Part shown: piece by piece, positions 49,240 to 60,451 of the stretch
Position numbering within the stretch: the first letter of the stretch is position 1
How the letters are laid out: each line of letters opens with the position of its first letter
Origin: Saccharum officinarum
Taxonomy: Eukaryota; Streptophyta; Magnoliopsida; Poales; Poaceae
NCBI GenBank assembly: GCA_020631735.1
Contig: CM036168.1
Span: 96,948,932-97,012,931, forward strand
Length of the DNA stretch: 64,000 nt
Direction: 5' to 3'
Program-made: the position numbers and the translations under genes
Notes under the pieces: model-generated
What the model was told of the DNA's origin: nothing
The model's database searches: none
What the model saw: only the letters and a program-made list of their open reading frames with translations

Positions 49240-50728
49240 CTAGCTTTTTATGCGACTTCTCCTTTTGTCTTATTTGTAAGTACCTCTTTCGAATATTTCT
49301 TGTCAGATGCCTTCTTCGTTACACAGTTTCAGCAACCATTTTGTTATTGGATATTTCTTTTGCCAGTCTAAGTTTAAGATGTCACCTCCTTGTTCATTTG
49401 GTTGAAATAGTATATCCTATTTAGGAAGTCACTATTTCCTTTTTTTTATGTTATTCTAGCATAAGAATCTTCATCTGTATTATTTTATTTTCCCATCCAT
49501 TTGCGTAACTTTTTCCTCAATTCTTTGTTTTATAGACTTTTAATCTTTATTATTTACTAGCAACGGTACACCATAAGAAACAAAATCTATCAAATGGTTC
49601 GTTAGAAAATGAGGACGAGAAATACTACATCTCTATTTATGTTTTTCCGTTTTTATAAATTTTAATAAGAGCTATAATTGATTTTAGGATAACTATATGA
49701 CAACCATAGTATAGGCTAATATCGGTAATAATATGACAATATCTTACTAAATTTATATAAATATAAATAAATTTTTATTAGATTTTTCAACTGTTGCAAA
49801 ACATAGAAATACTTGGTCATAAATATATCTTAACTTTAATTTCTGCTCTCGTCTAGTAGTGTTGAAGCTCCACTATTCACTCACTGAAGCAAACAAGAAG
49901 TGATCTCACAGTTTGGAGCCATAGTGCTGAACTGCTGATGATTGATGCCGGATTTCTTCTTTCTTGTTTGGACTTGTTAACTGTCAGCGCACGCACTGTT
50001 AACAGATACGATCACACGCTACATCGGACGCTTGATTTTGTGTATGAAGTACTAGTCCGTATGAACGTAACGCTTGATTTTGTGTCGTCGTCTCTCGAAC
50101 CATCGGTGCAGGGACGCAGGGTAGTAAAGTGAACGCGGCTCCCTGCTGGAGTACTACCACCCTTGAAATGAATGACGATGCAGGGACAGTTAATTCTCTA
50201 ACAACCAACAACCTTGTAACCACTGCCATCAGTGCCATGTGTAGCGCTAGCACAATTTCGTCAATCGCCATCAGTGCCATGAGCAGTGCTGTAGCCTGTA
50301 GCACGAAGTGGTAATCGAAGGCTACTCCCACAGAGGTTGGCGGCTTGGCGCAATGGCGCTGGCGCGAGGGTAGGGCCGGGGACATTAAAACACCGCCTAC
50401 CGAACGCCCTCTGCCGACCGAAGCAGCAGAGCCAGGCGCCGTAAATGGCGATCGAGTGGCTCTCACATGGCCGCGTCCGTCGCCCTGCTGTCCTGCAATC
50501 CTGCAACCCGGCGCGGATGCATGGGGTCGCAGATCCAAGCCTGAAAAATACACGAGGGGGGACCCTGGATGGCTGCATCTGCCTACGCTCGCGCGAGAGT
50601 CCAGGCTTAAAAAAAATGCAGGTACGCGCGTCCCGACTCCAGAGTCGGGCACTGGAAAGCTGTAAGCCATCCACCCTGCTGATCGAACCTGCTGGGTGCG
50701 CAGATTGGCGTGGATGATCCGGGCCACG
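49240..50728. other. Intergenic stretch with an unclassified GC-rich part
   Basis: 49240-49860 is AT-rich and featureless. 50100-50720 is GC-rich and open on the minus strand over 49999-50727, but shows no domain. It contains a small internal repeat (GCCATCAGTGCCATG at 50226 and 50267). I would not call a gene here without transcript evidence. Confidence 0.3.
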
Positions 50729-50979
50729 GCTAGGTTTAGTTCCTTAATGCACTATGTAAAAAAAAATTCCCCATCATATTAAACTTGCGATACATGTATG
50801 GAGTACTAAATGTAGATGAAATAAAAAAACTAATTGCACAGTTTGGTTGTACTTTCCGAGACGAACGTTTTAAGCCTAATTAGTCAACGGTTGGACAAGT
50901 ATTATCAAATACAAACAAAGTGCTACAGTGTCGCAACAGTAAATTTAGCACCCCAAATTTAGTGAACTAAACACAGCCC
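50729..50979. mobile_element. MITE
   Basis: GGCTAGGTTTAGTTCC and GTGAACTAAACACAGCC are inverted relatives. The interior has TACTAAATGTAGATGAA and TTTTAAGCCTAATTAGTC. It abuts the nested MITE pair on the right. Confidence 0.6.
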
Positions 50980-50984
50980 ACGTA

Positions 50985-51453
50985 TAGTTCCAAAAATTTT
51001 TGGTTTTTTTTTCCATCACATTGAATCTTTGGACGCATGCATGGAGCATTAAGGCCCAGTTTAGATCCAGAAAACTTTGCAAAAGAACAGTAGATTTCCC
51101 GTCACATCGAATCTTTGGACGCATGCATGAAGCATTAAATATAGATAAAAAAATAAAACTAATTACACAGTTTAGACGAAATGGACGAGACGAATTTTTT
51201 AAGCCTAATTAGACCATGATTGGACAATATTTGCCAAATAACAACGAAAAAGCTACAGTGCCCATTTTGCAAAAAAATTTGCATCTAAACCAGCCCTAAA
51301 TATAGATGAAAAAAACTAATTGCACAGTTGGGTGAGAAATCGCGATACAAAACTTTCAAACCTAATTAGTCCATGATTGGACACTAATTGCCAAATACAA
51401 ACGAAAGTGCTATGGCAGTAAAACCCAAAATTTTTCTGGAACTAAACGTGGCC
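50985..51453. mobile_element. MITE interrupted by another MITE
   Basis: The outer copy runs ATAGTTCCAAAAATTTTTGG ... GGAACTAAACGTGGCC. At GCATGGAGCATTAA it is broken by the element at 51053-51296 and resumes TAAATATAGATGAAAAAAAC, exactly where an uninterrupted family member would continue. Confidence 0.8.
51053..51296. mobile_element. Tourist-like MITE inserted in a MITE (TSD TAA)
   Basis: A 244-bp element from GGCCCAGTTTAGATCC to CATCTAAACCAGCCC, with TAA at 51050-51052 and 51297-51299. Because the target sequence is known from the interrupted copy, the 3-bp duplication is unambiguous, and it assigns the family to the PIF/Harbinger class. Confidence 0.9.
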
Positions 51454-51479
51454 ATAGAAAAATCATAGGAATTGAATTC

Positions 51480-52430
51480 CTATAGGAATAGTTACTGTTC
51501 ACCCCTTTAGTTCATAGGATTGGAGCAAAGAAATAATAATATAAGAAAATTTTCTTTGGAATCAGTTTTGGAGGAGAAATGCAGGAAAAAAAATCCACTC
51601 CAAGCTCTTTGTTTTTCTTCCGTTGAGTAGGATCTAGGCAAATTCATGTGTGTTTCGTGTGGCTCATCCAAACAACATCTCCCACAGAATTCCTATATTT
51701 TTTCAATCCTCAATTTTGCCTATGGATTCGGAAAAAGTCTACTTCACCCTCTCAACTATTGGGGGTGGACTACCTAACCCCCTTAACTATAAAACGGTCT
51801 ATTCTATCCCCTTAACTTTTCAAAACTGGTCAAATTACCCCCAGACGGTTTTGAAACATCGGATTGCTACAGTACTATAGGATTGCTACAGTAACCGCGG
51901 TGTTTACAACAGTGCCGGCGTTTTACAACATATAATATGATATGCTTTAGTACAAACTTTTTGCTGTAGATTTTGATCTATTTTTTCTGTAATTTGGACT
52001 CCAATTTTGTTGTATTAAAGCATATCATATTATATATTCACTATGTAGATCTACTCAGGTGGAGTCCAACAAAATTAGATTTTCCATTTTATGATTTTTC
52101 TGTGATTTACTATGATTTTTCAAGGATTCAGCCGAAATAAAAAAAAAGAAAAAGAAAACGACGGAACTATAGCAAGACCGCTATTACTGTAGCAATACAT
52201 TGGGTACTGTAGCAAAACCACTGTCTGAAAACCGTCTGGGGGTAATTTGACCGGTCTTGGAAAGTTTAGGGGTAGAATATACCGTTTAATAGTTGAGGGG
52301 GTTAAGTAGTCCACCCCCCATAGTTGAGGGTGAAGTAGACTTTTTTCCTATGGATTCCCACCATAATCCTATGTTTTTCCTATTCCTGTGGTTTTACTAT
52401 CTTGCGTTCCAAAGGGGGCCTTTGGAGAGT
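51480..52430. mobile_element. Older element hosting the MULE-MITE
   Basis: The flanks of 51730-52348 carry CATAGGA(A/T)T, TTCCTATA and AATCCTATG phrases and end TTCCAAAGGGGGCC. This resembles the texture of the GGCTCCTTTGG element at 52590, so the MULE-MITE probably landed in a related MITE. Borders are approximate. Confidence 0.4.
51730..52348. mobile_element. MULE-type MITE, 619 bp, 9-bp TSD
   Basis: GGAAAAAGTCTACTTCACCC at the left and its near-complement GGGTGAAGTAGACTTTTTTCC at the right begin inverted repeats of more than 100 bp (both include TAACCCCCT and GGTCAAATTACCCCCAGACG). TATGGATTC flanks both ends (51721-51729 and 52349-52357). Long TIRs with a 9-bp duplication are the Mutator signature. 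No transposase. Confidence 0.88.
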
Positions 52431-52821
52431 ATTCATTTCGCAGGGTATGCCTAATTTGAAGGCATCGATCCTCAACACAGGTTCGCGGGTTCATATTTAA
52501 TTTATAGTGTAAAAATGTCTCGCAAGTACCAAATAGCGTACCACGTTCCTCGACCCCGTACCACGACCCCGTCGACCCAAAACTTTGTAGGGCTCCTTTG
52601 GTTCTTAGGATTTTTGTCGGATTTTTACAGGAATACTGTTTACACAGGATATTTTCCTTCCCTAGCCTTTGGTCGGTAGGATTCATGCTGCATTCGATAG
52701 GAAATCTACCCTATACACATCGATTCCATAGGAATTTTAGCATCCAGTCTAACCTCTTGCTAAAAATCCTATGCACGAAGAACGAGAACGACTTATCCAG
52801 CAGCAGTATACTAATCCTTCA

Positions 52822-52919
52822 GCCTGTTCGCTTGGGCTGAAATCTGGCTGGTTTTTTTTTAGAGAAAAATATTGTTGAATGATTGGCTGATCTGGCTAAT
52901 AATCTCAAGTGAACAGGGT
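52822..52919. mobile_element. Short MITE (about 100 bp)
   Basis: GCCTGTTCGCTTGGGCTG at the left against CAAGTGAACAGGGTG at the right, with AGAAAAATATTGTT in the middle. This is a common grass MITE design. No TSD resolved. Confidence 0.6.
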
Positions 52920-53040
52920 GTTTGCTTCTTGTCATTGGACCCACTTGTCTATGAGTAATGAAACAAATTCTTACCAAATATTGATTAAGCAGGTGGCTGC
53001 CGTCCCGCAATGGGCCACCAGATGACATCCAGTTCCTTTG

Positions 53041-54232
53041 TGATGATGACATGACACCAACGGATACGACCATTGATTAGAAGGTGCGTTTGTTCCTACA
53101 TTTATATAGTAATTTTGGATACAATTCACTTGGTTCCACATGTACATGTTGTTATTTGAATGTAGGTACAAATGTGTCTCAAAGTGCAAGTCCATCAAAG
53201 TTGAATTTTTGGTTCATCGGCAGTCCGATAGTGCTTCATTGGGAAGGCCATAACTCATCCATCCGGAGTGCGATCGAGGTCAATGAGCACTTGATGGAAA
53301 ACTTAATTGATAAGCTTTCAAATAGATCTAGTCCCACCTCAATATCACATTGGTAAGATCTCTAAATCATCGAGACATTCTGCCGCTATTTTTGTCGGGT
53401 GCTACGGCGTCGTCACAGGCTTGTTATTCACACTTGGGACCCAGACCCAAGTTGGAGCATGCCCCAAGAAGATGGAGAACACATAAGAGATGCCCAAGGA
53501 CATCCTCCTCTTTGGCCACCACCTTAGGAGGCCAGCAAGGACGTCCAAGCCAAGCTGGAGGCCCAGTCCAATTCGAGTTCGAGTCTGCCTCGGTCTTCTG
53601 GACCAGTCTGAAATAAAACGGACGCCCAGGACACATCCGGACTACGTTTTTGATGATCCACATATGGATGGAAAGATAATTTCATAGGCTAATCAATGGA
53701 TTTGGTTTGAGGCTCAAATTCCATCGGAGTCAATGGGAATCATCAAAACAAGTTGACGTCCAGAATCTGTCAGGACGCTGCGTCGTCGTCTTTTGTGTCG
53801 TTTGGGCCATGTAACGTGTCGAGACTCCTTAGGATGTAAGTGGGGGTCTTTGGACGCCCCTTGGACTTTATAATCAGTAGCCGCCACCTACGTTAGAGTT
53901 TGTATTTTGCTTAGATTATTCTGTCCATTGACAGTCATCGTCTTTCGGTTTGCGAGACTCCAACTTCGAGTGTTTAATCATTCATCTGCAATTGTCACTT
54001 CAATTGAGTTGCATTTTATCTTGTTCTTGCTTGTGTTCTTCGATTCGCAGTAGGGATTAGCCTTCGTGGCGAGGTCAACCGGATTGTGACACGGTTGATA
54101 ACAAGAGGAGACGTTGTGCTAAGGTTGCAGGATTCGGGTCTTTATTATTTGAAGCCGGATCGGTGTGTCGCTTCCGACCAACTCGATAGTTATCTTGAAT
54201 CTGACGGAAGATCGGGAATCACGTCCCCATCA
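53041..54232 (+). mobile_element. 5' LTR of the 5.1-kb element
   Basis: TGATGATGACATGACACC ... GGGAATCACGTCCCCATCA. It is followed at once by the PBS-like AGTGGTATTCGGAGC. A TATA-like CTTTATAATCAG lies near 53866. Confidence 0.92.
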
Positions 54233-55092
54233 AGTGGTATTCGGAGCTAAGGTATACCGTCAAGTTCATATTTACCCTAGTTTAGTTGATTTTTGCCTTC
54301 GTCCCATAGTCCACCGTCATATTTGTTTCTTGTCCTACAACCATCCGCGCATAGCCTATGCATATTTCAGTTTTAGAGTACGCCGTGTTGAGTTTGTGTC
54401 CTAGGTCAAGGTCTTGTTGCTGGATTATATTATGTTCTTTTCTATTTTGTGTTGATCCCTCCATCCGCCATCATCCCGTCTCATCATCAGTTTGCATCTT
54501 GTGTTCACATAAAACCCTGATTCGAGCAGTTTTCATAAAACAGTCATAACTTTTACATCCGAACTCAAAACGGGGCAAATTTTATATCTACCTAGAACGC
54601 CAAAAAAATTTTAGATCTGTTTCATCCCAGCAAAGCTAGGTTCGCAAAATTTAGAATTGCGAAATTCCATCAGGAACATCGAGTTTCAGGGCCCACAAGT
54701 TTTGACCAGCTTTTTAGATCACAATCCTGAATTTGTATAGACCACATCTTTTGTCTAATTGAACTCAAATTTTTTTAAGATTTGTTCTTGTGTGCTTCTT
54801 GATGAGAAAAAATATCAAAAGAGCAAAATCTAAAACAAAGTTTGGACAACAAAATGAAAAGAAAAAATAGTAAAAGAAAAGAGAAGATAAAAGAAAAGGG
54901 AGCACATAAGAAACACCTCAATAGCTCTATTATTTGTGGTGTCTTTTTACCTTGTTTGTATTTCCGTCGCTACCTTTCATACTTGTTTCACTCTCTGGTT
55001 TGTCATAACTGGTGTAGGAACACGTATAGGCCAGCAACTAGGACAAGTGCTCTGGACATTTATTCAATATTGCTATTTGTTATTGAATTATG

Positions 55093-55096
<4 letters not shown>

Positions 55097-55155
<59 letters not shown>
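55097..55155. repeat. (TA)n microsatellite inside the retroelement leader
   Basis: About 29 TA units in the non-coding region between the 5' LTR and gag. Confidence 0.95.
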
Positions 55156-55158
<3 letters not shown>

Positions 55159-55396
55159 TTCTTTGTGTGCCTTCCAAGCTCTACATATATACTCCAGATC
55201 AGCATAGAAAAAGATCCTTACAATCTTGGTGTCATGCCCTCACAGGTATCACGAACCAGCCACCGGTTTTACCATCCACTGCATTGCGTTGGTAAGAAGC
55301 TTGTAAAAACTTGGTAAGACATGTGAGAGTGTGTTTCCACCGACACATATAATAGTTGATAGGAATTTCTTTTGATTTCTAACATTATCAAACAAT

Positions 55397-56159
55397 GTGT
55401 TTCTGTTTAAGAGTGAATTGCAGGAAATCATGGCCCAGATGTTTGCAAGGATGGACCGCATGACGAACAATCCGTCATCACATATTGACTATAATCATCA
55501 AGGTATAAGAGGTAAATTTACCATACCATCTTTTGTTGGATCTTATGATGGAGAAGCATATTTAGATTGGGAGACGACTGTAGAACAAGAATTTAATTCT
55601 CGCCTAGTTCATGAGATACATAAGGTTAAACTTGCTACTAGTGGATTCAAGGTGGCGACAATTAGCTAATTTGCATTAACAACCTCAATTATGGGATAGA
55701 CTTAAAGAAGCAATGCGTGATAGATTTGTTCCTGTTTCATATAAACGAGATTTGCGTAAGAAATTACAACGCTTAGAGCAGGAAGATATGTCTGTTCAAG
55801 AATATTTTACAGAGCTTCGAAAGGGCATGATTCTTTGTGGGATAGAGGAGGATCCGAAGGATAAATTGTGTCGTTTTTATGGTGGTTTGAGACGTGAAAT
55901 TCAGGATATTGTTTATTATAAAGATTTTAATACTACAAACCAGTTGTTCCAGCTAGCTATGCTTGCAGAAAAAGAATTGCAGGGACATCAACAAAAGAAC
56001 CAGACCAACATTGGCGAACTCAACCAGGTTTTAGAAAGGGTGGAGCAAGCATTCGCGAAGATCGAGACTGCGATAAGTAGACAAGTGGTCGTTTCCCCGC
56101 TACAGCAGCATCTTCACCACCACCTCCCACACTCACTTTGGAGCTTGGTAAAATTTTAA
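55397..56159 (+). pseudogene. gag of the 5.1-kb element (Retrotrans_gag type), frame-broken
   Basis: Part 1 (55397-55669) has FTIPSFVGSYDGEAYLDWE, the usual gag opening (KxxIPxFxGxxxxexYLxWE). After frame loss near 55640-55710, part 2 (55713-56159) reads RDRFVPVSYKRDLRKKLQRL, SVQEYFTELRKGMILCGIEE and RFYGGLRREIQDIV, the core of PF03732. The tail VLERVEQAFAKIE looks coiled. There is no zinc knuckle. A functional Gag cannot be made from this copy as it stands. Confidence 0.8.
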
Positions 56160-56839
56160 ACTCGACTGAAATTGTACAACTTCATAAAGAGAGTGTTTCT
56201 ACTAAGAACAAAGAGGTTGATATTAAAAATAAAAATCACCAAGTATCTAAACTAGAAGATCCTTTTATGCTTGCTACAAAATATGATAATGTTCAAATTG
56301 GTGATAATGTGCTGAATTTGTCCACCACTCATGCTATAATAGAGCAATATTTAGTGAACACAAAGTTTAAATTTCCTTTATCACAAAATAATTGTTCTGA
56401 TAGCGCTTGTGATAAAGAAGAGTTGGATGACAATGCTTTTATTGTACCTATGCCACAACTAGTGAATGAGCATGATGCTTTCGTTTTAGAACCAAGTACT
56501 TGTTCTGAAAATAGACATTTTCTTCCAATTGCTACTGAAAAAGATGAACTGAAATTGTTGTCTTCTTTAAATACTTTGGGTTATATAGAATTTGGTACTC
56601 TGTGTGCTCTAAGTAATTTGGAAGAGAAATTTACGTTTGCTGATTTGTCACAGTTATCTAGACATATATTTCACTTTATTGGTAAATATAATAATAAAGG
56701 AGAGTATATGGTACATAGAGTTTATATTTGTTCAAATCTAAAATCTTCTTTTGTTGTGCAACAATATGATAATTTCGAGGCCTATAATAGATATAATCAT
56801 GTCATGTCAAGATCCCCAAGTTTTGTTATAAAGCAATAG
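56138..56839 (+). CDS. Second ORF of the 5.1-kb element, function unknown
   Basis: An open frame of about 233 codons overlaps the end of gag and stops about 100 bp before the 3' LTR. It is acidic and asparagine/serine-rich, with phrases DNAFIVPMPQLVNEHDAFVL, SSLNTLGYIEFGTLCALSNL and HIFHFIGKYNNKGEYMVHRV. It has no protease DSG, no reverse transcriptase YxDD and no zinc finger. Similar ORFs follow gag in other non-autonomous grass elements as far as I recall, but I know no assigned function. That it is still open while gag is broken is notable. Confidence 0.6.
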   Translation: MELGKILNSTEIVQLHKESVSTKNKEVDIKNKNHQVSKLEDPFMLATKYDNVQIGDNVLNLSTTHAIIEQYLVNTKFKFPLSQNNCSDSACDKEELDDNAFIVPMPQLVNEHDAFVLEPSTCSENRHFLPIATEKDELKLLSSLNTLGYIEFGTLCALSNLEEKFTFADLSQLSRHIFHFIGKYNNKGEYMVHRVYICSNLKSSFVVQQYDNFEAYNRYNHVMSRSPSFVIKQ

Positions 56840-56937
56840 GTTAAATTTCAAGAAGGAGAGCAATATTGGCTACAACCTACAATCTGTCCTCCAACTAAGC
56901 TCAAACCGAGGACGGTTTGTTGTCAAGAAGGGGAGGA

Positions 56938-58128
56938 TGATGAGGACATGATACCAACAGATACGACCATTGATTATAAGGAGCGCATGTTCCTACATTT
57001 ATATAGTAATTTTGGATACAATTCACTTGGTTCCACATGTATATGTCGTTATTTGAATGTAGGTACAAATGTGTCTCAAAGTGCAAGTCCACCAAAGTTG
57101 AACTTTCGGTTTATCGGCAGCCCGATGTGCTTCATTGAGAAGGCCATAACTCATCCATCCGGAGTGCGATCGAGGTCAATGAACACTTGATGGAAAGCTT
57201 AATTGATAAGATTTCAAATAGATCTGGTCCCACCTCAATATCACATTGGCAAGATCTCCAAATCATCGAGATATTCTGCCGCTATTTCTGTCGGGTGCTA
57301 CGACGTCGTCGCAGGCTTGTTATTCACACTTGGGACCCAGGTCCAAGTTGGAGCATGCCCCAAGAAGATGGAGAATACCTAAGAGATGCCCAAGGACGTC
57401 CTCCTCCTTGGCTACCACCTTAGGAGACCAGCAAGGACGTCCAAGCCAAGCCGGAGGCCCAGTCCAATTCGAGTTCGAGTCTGCCTCGGTCTTCTGGACC
57501 AGTCTAAAATAAAACGGACGCCCAGGATAAATTCGGACTCTGTTTTTGATGATCCACATATGGATGGAAAGATAATTTCATAGGCTAACCAATGGATTTG
57601 GTTTGAGGCCCAAATTCCATCAGAGTCAATGGGAATCATCAAAATAAGTTGACATCCAAAATCTATCAGGACGCTGCGTCGTCGTCTTTTGGGCCGTTTG
57701 GGCCATGTAACATTTTGAGACTCCTTAGGACGTAAGTGGGGGTCTTTGGATGCCCCTTAGGCTTTATAATCAGTAGCCGCCGCCTACGTTAGGGTTTGGG
57801 TTTTGCTTAGATTATTCTGTCCATTGACGGTCGCCATCTTTCGGTTTGCGAGACCCCAACTTCGAGTGCTTAGTCATTCATCTGTAATTATCACTTCAAT
57901 TGAGTTGCATTTTATCTTGTTCTTGCTTGTGTTCTTCGATTCACAGCAGGGATTAGCCTTCGTGGCGAGGTCAACTGGATTGTGACACGGTTGATAACCA
58001 GAGGAGACATGGTGCTAAGGTTGCTGGGTTTAGGTCTTTGTGATCTGAAGCCAGATCGGTGTGTCGCTTTTGACCAAATCAGTAGTTATCTTGAACCTGA
58101 CGGAAGATCGGGAATCACGTCCCCATCA
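56938..58128 (+). mobile_element. 3' LTR of the 5.1-kb element
   Basis: Collinear with the 5' LTR apart from scattered substitutions and a few one-base indels. The preceding AAGAAGGGGAGGA is the purine tract. Confidence 0.92.
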
Positions 58129-58273
58129 CTTTGTTTCCCCTGTGCTCATACCAAAGGCCTTCTTATTAAATTTCCTTTGGTTTGAATTTCCATAGGATCA
58201 GCAAAGCATGGTATATCCATTCCTAAACTTTTCCTATTCCTATATATTTCCTATCCTACAGTCCAAAGGAGCC

Positions 58274-59899
58274 TGTAATCTTGGAAGCCATGCCCCCCTT
58301 AACCCATAAACTCTAACGGGTCTTGTGGGCTCATGGACCACAGAATAGCACCCTCCGCGCTGAGCATAACCGGTCATGTGTTAGAGTTTGCGCTCCCCAA
58401 AGGGTTGCACAACTACTATTCCGTTCCAAAGAAAAATAACAACCCTAAGTTTAGTCTAAGTTAAAACTATCTTACGATATTTTTGGAAGACGCAATTCTA
58501 GAAACACAGGGATAGGAAAAACATATAGAAATGTATATAATACCCAAATATCTTGAATACTATGGATCGAAAAAAACACAGGAAACTATAAGACTGAAAG
58601 TTTCAATGAAGCGTAAGGAAGCACGAAAATTCGATGAGAGTGTGTAGCACAAAAAAAACTTTCCACGAGTTCAAACTTTTGGTAAAATTCATATAAAACA
58701 GGCAATTCCATTAAAAAGAGCTTTATATGCAATTCTATATATTTCCAATTCTTCAAATTTCTTGATTTTTTCTTTATTCTAAATGGGTTTTATGTTTGAC
58801 AAATTTTATAAAAAACAATATCTATATTTATGATTCCAAATAAGTATTCTATGCATATATCTCATGTCGAATTTAACAAAATTTATCTAGTATGATAGAC
58901 GAAAGTTTTCATTTTATATAAATTTAGCCAAATTTAAGATGATTTTGGATTTAGCACACCACATGGTAGAATTGAATTCTTGAAAGGAGGGAGTACTTGA
59001 AAGGAGGTGACATGCTAAAACATGTACAGTAGTGAGGTGTGCATGAGCTGTCCACTCAAAGGCCACTCGTACGACTGCCACTAGGAAAGCAGCTAACCCA
59101 AGAGCAAACCTAAACCGGCCACGCCCCCTTTTGCCACGAAGCTGAGGCTATCCGTACTCGTTCACCTCTATATTCATCCTCTATACGTTCTAGTCAACAA
59201 GATTCTCTCCTCTATACTTAATTCTCCTGCACCCATTCATCCTCTATATCATCCTCTATCCACTCTATCCACTGTGGGACCCACTTGTCACTTTATCTAA
59301 ATATATCCATGTGTGATCTAGTTTTTGAAGGATTTATTGAGACGAATTTAATGGTGCAATCGAAATTTAATTTGGATTTTTGGTTTGTGAGTTATAGCAT
59401 TTTTTCCTTTGTTTAGCTAGTGGGGCCCGCCACTACCCACTGTACTACTCTAAATATAGAGTGAGAGAAATGATAGAGTGTCGTTTTAGAGTACCTAGTG
59501 CAGCAATTTTTACTCTATATTCATACTTTAAAGCTTTAGAGTATCCTTTACAGTGCTGTGAGCTGTCTGGCTGGCTAGTACACCAATCGCGTACGCGTAG
59601 TCACGTTGTATCGCCTCAACAGTGTTCACCACAAAAGTAGGAGCATTCTATAAGCGCCGCTGTCCGCTGCACACCGGAGTATACGTAGCAAGTATAGATC
59701 GATCAATCAAGAACGAATCGTGGATCGGTCACAGATGATCGATTCCTTCGGTTTAAGGTTACCTTCTCGTCTTTTCCGCCAAGCAGATAAATGCCAGGAC
59801 CGTATATGAACTAGCCGAAAATATATGAACCATGCATGAGCATGACCAAACGTTGAGAGTGCAGCACTGCTACGACGAGTGCAGCTGCACGACTCCTTA
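58274..59899. other. Intergenic stretch
   Basis: No gene was seen. 58425-59000 has weak Stowaway-like edges (ATTCCGTTCCAAAGAAAAAT and GAAAGGAGGGAGTACT), too diverged to call. 59140-59570 contains AT-rich phrases (CCTCTATA, CTCTATATT, AGAGTATCC) that look like a degraded MITE. Confidence 0.35.
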
Positions 59900-60143
59900 G
59901 GGTGTGTTCACTTCGCGAAAAGTAGCTGAAAAGTTACTGTAGTATCTTTCGTTGTTATTTGATAAAATTTATCTAATTATGGACTAACTATGCTTAAAAG
60001 ATTCGTCCCGACATTTACAGACAAACTATGCAATTAGTTATCTTTTTTACCTACATTTAATGCTACATACATGCGTCGAAAGATTTAATGTGATGGGTGG
60101 AAGATGAAATATTTTGGGTTGAGATAGGGAAGTGAACAAGGCC
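59900..60143. mobile_element. Tourist-like MITE, TSD TTA
   Basis: A 244-bp element from GGGTGTGTTCACTTCG to GAAGTGAACAAGGCC, flanked by TTA at 59897-59899 and 60144-60146. It ends about 150 bp upstream of the lipid transfer protein TATA box. Confidence 0.88.
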
Positions 60144-60292
60144 TTACTCTAGCGCGCTGTTAAAAAACTCCTACAGCTGGTAGTAATAATTCACCGCAGC
60201 GATGCATCAACCAGCGAACCATCTTAACTCCTCCCCTGAATGCACTCACCCACCCACCCGTAATAGTAACATGGGCAGTAACATTCCCTCCA

Positions 60293-60300
60293 CTATATAA
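60293..60300 (+). promoter_or_regulatory. TATA box of the lipid transfer protein gene
   Basis: CTATATAA is followed by ACCCCACTTGG, about 155 bp upstream of the ATG at 60452. Confidence 0.75.
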
Positions 60301-60451
60301 ACCCCACTTGGAAAACCCTCGTATCCCCACACCAGAACCCGCGAATCACAGACGCGCGCGCGCACACACCCTCAAGCTCATACTGCAGCTTTGCTTGCTG
60401 CACCACTGCCAGCATCGTACGTGAGACCGAGAGGGACTGAGAGCTAGAGGG

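Larger units (their letters stand above)
53041..58128 (+). mobile_element. Complete 5.1-kb non-autonomous LTR retrotransposon (TSD CTTTG)
   Basis: The 5' LTR is 53041-54232 (1,192 bp) and the 3' LTR 56938-58128 (1,191 bp). Both run from TGATGA to GTCCCCATCA. CTTTG lies directly outside both (53036-53040 and 58129-58133). After the 5' LTR comes a PBS-like AGTGGTATTCGGAGC, and before the 3' LTR a purine tract, AAGAAGGGGAGGA. The internal 2.7 kb encodes a broken gag (55397-56159) and a second ORF of unknown role (56138-56839). There is no protease, reverse transcriptase, RNase H or integrase, so it must have been mobilised by another element. The gag type points to Ty3/gypsy. Confidence 0.93.
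52590..58273. mobile_element. MITE with GGCTCCTTTGG ends, split by an LTR retroelement
   Basis: The left end GGGCTCCTTTGGTTC (52590) and the right end GTCCAAAGGAGCC (to 58273) are inverted copies, with CCTATAGGAA-type phrases next to each. Between them lie a small MITE (52822-52919) and the 5.1-kb LTR element (53041-58128). Without these about 0.5 kb would remain. The pairing of the two ends is an inference. Confidence 0.45.

Noticed and set aside
49999..50727. 242-codon minus-strand frame
   Set aside because: GC-rich, no recognisable domain, no promoter or splice context; its first codons run into plain repeat flank. Left unannotated as a gene.
58425..59000. Possible Stowaway element
   Set aside because: The ends are too diverged and no TA duplication with matching TIRs could be shown.
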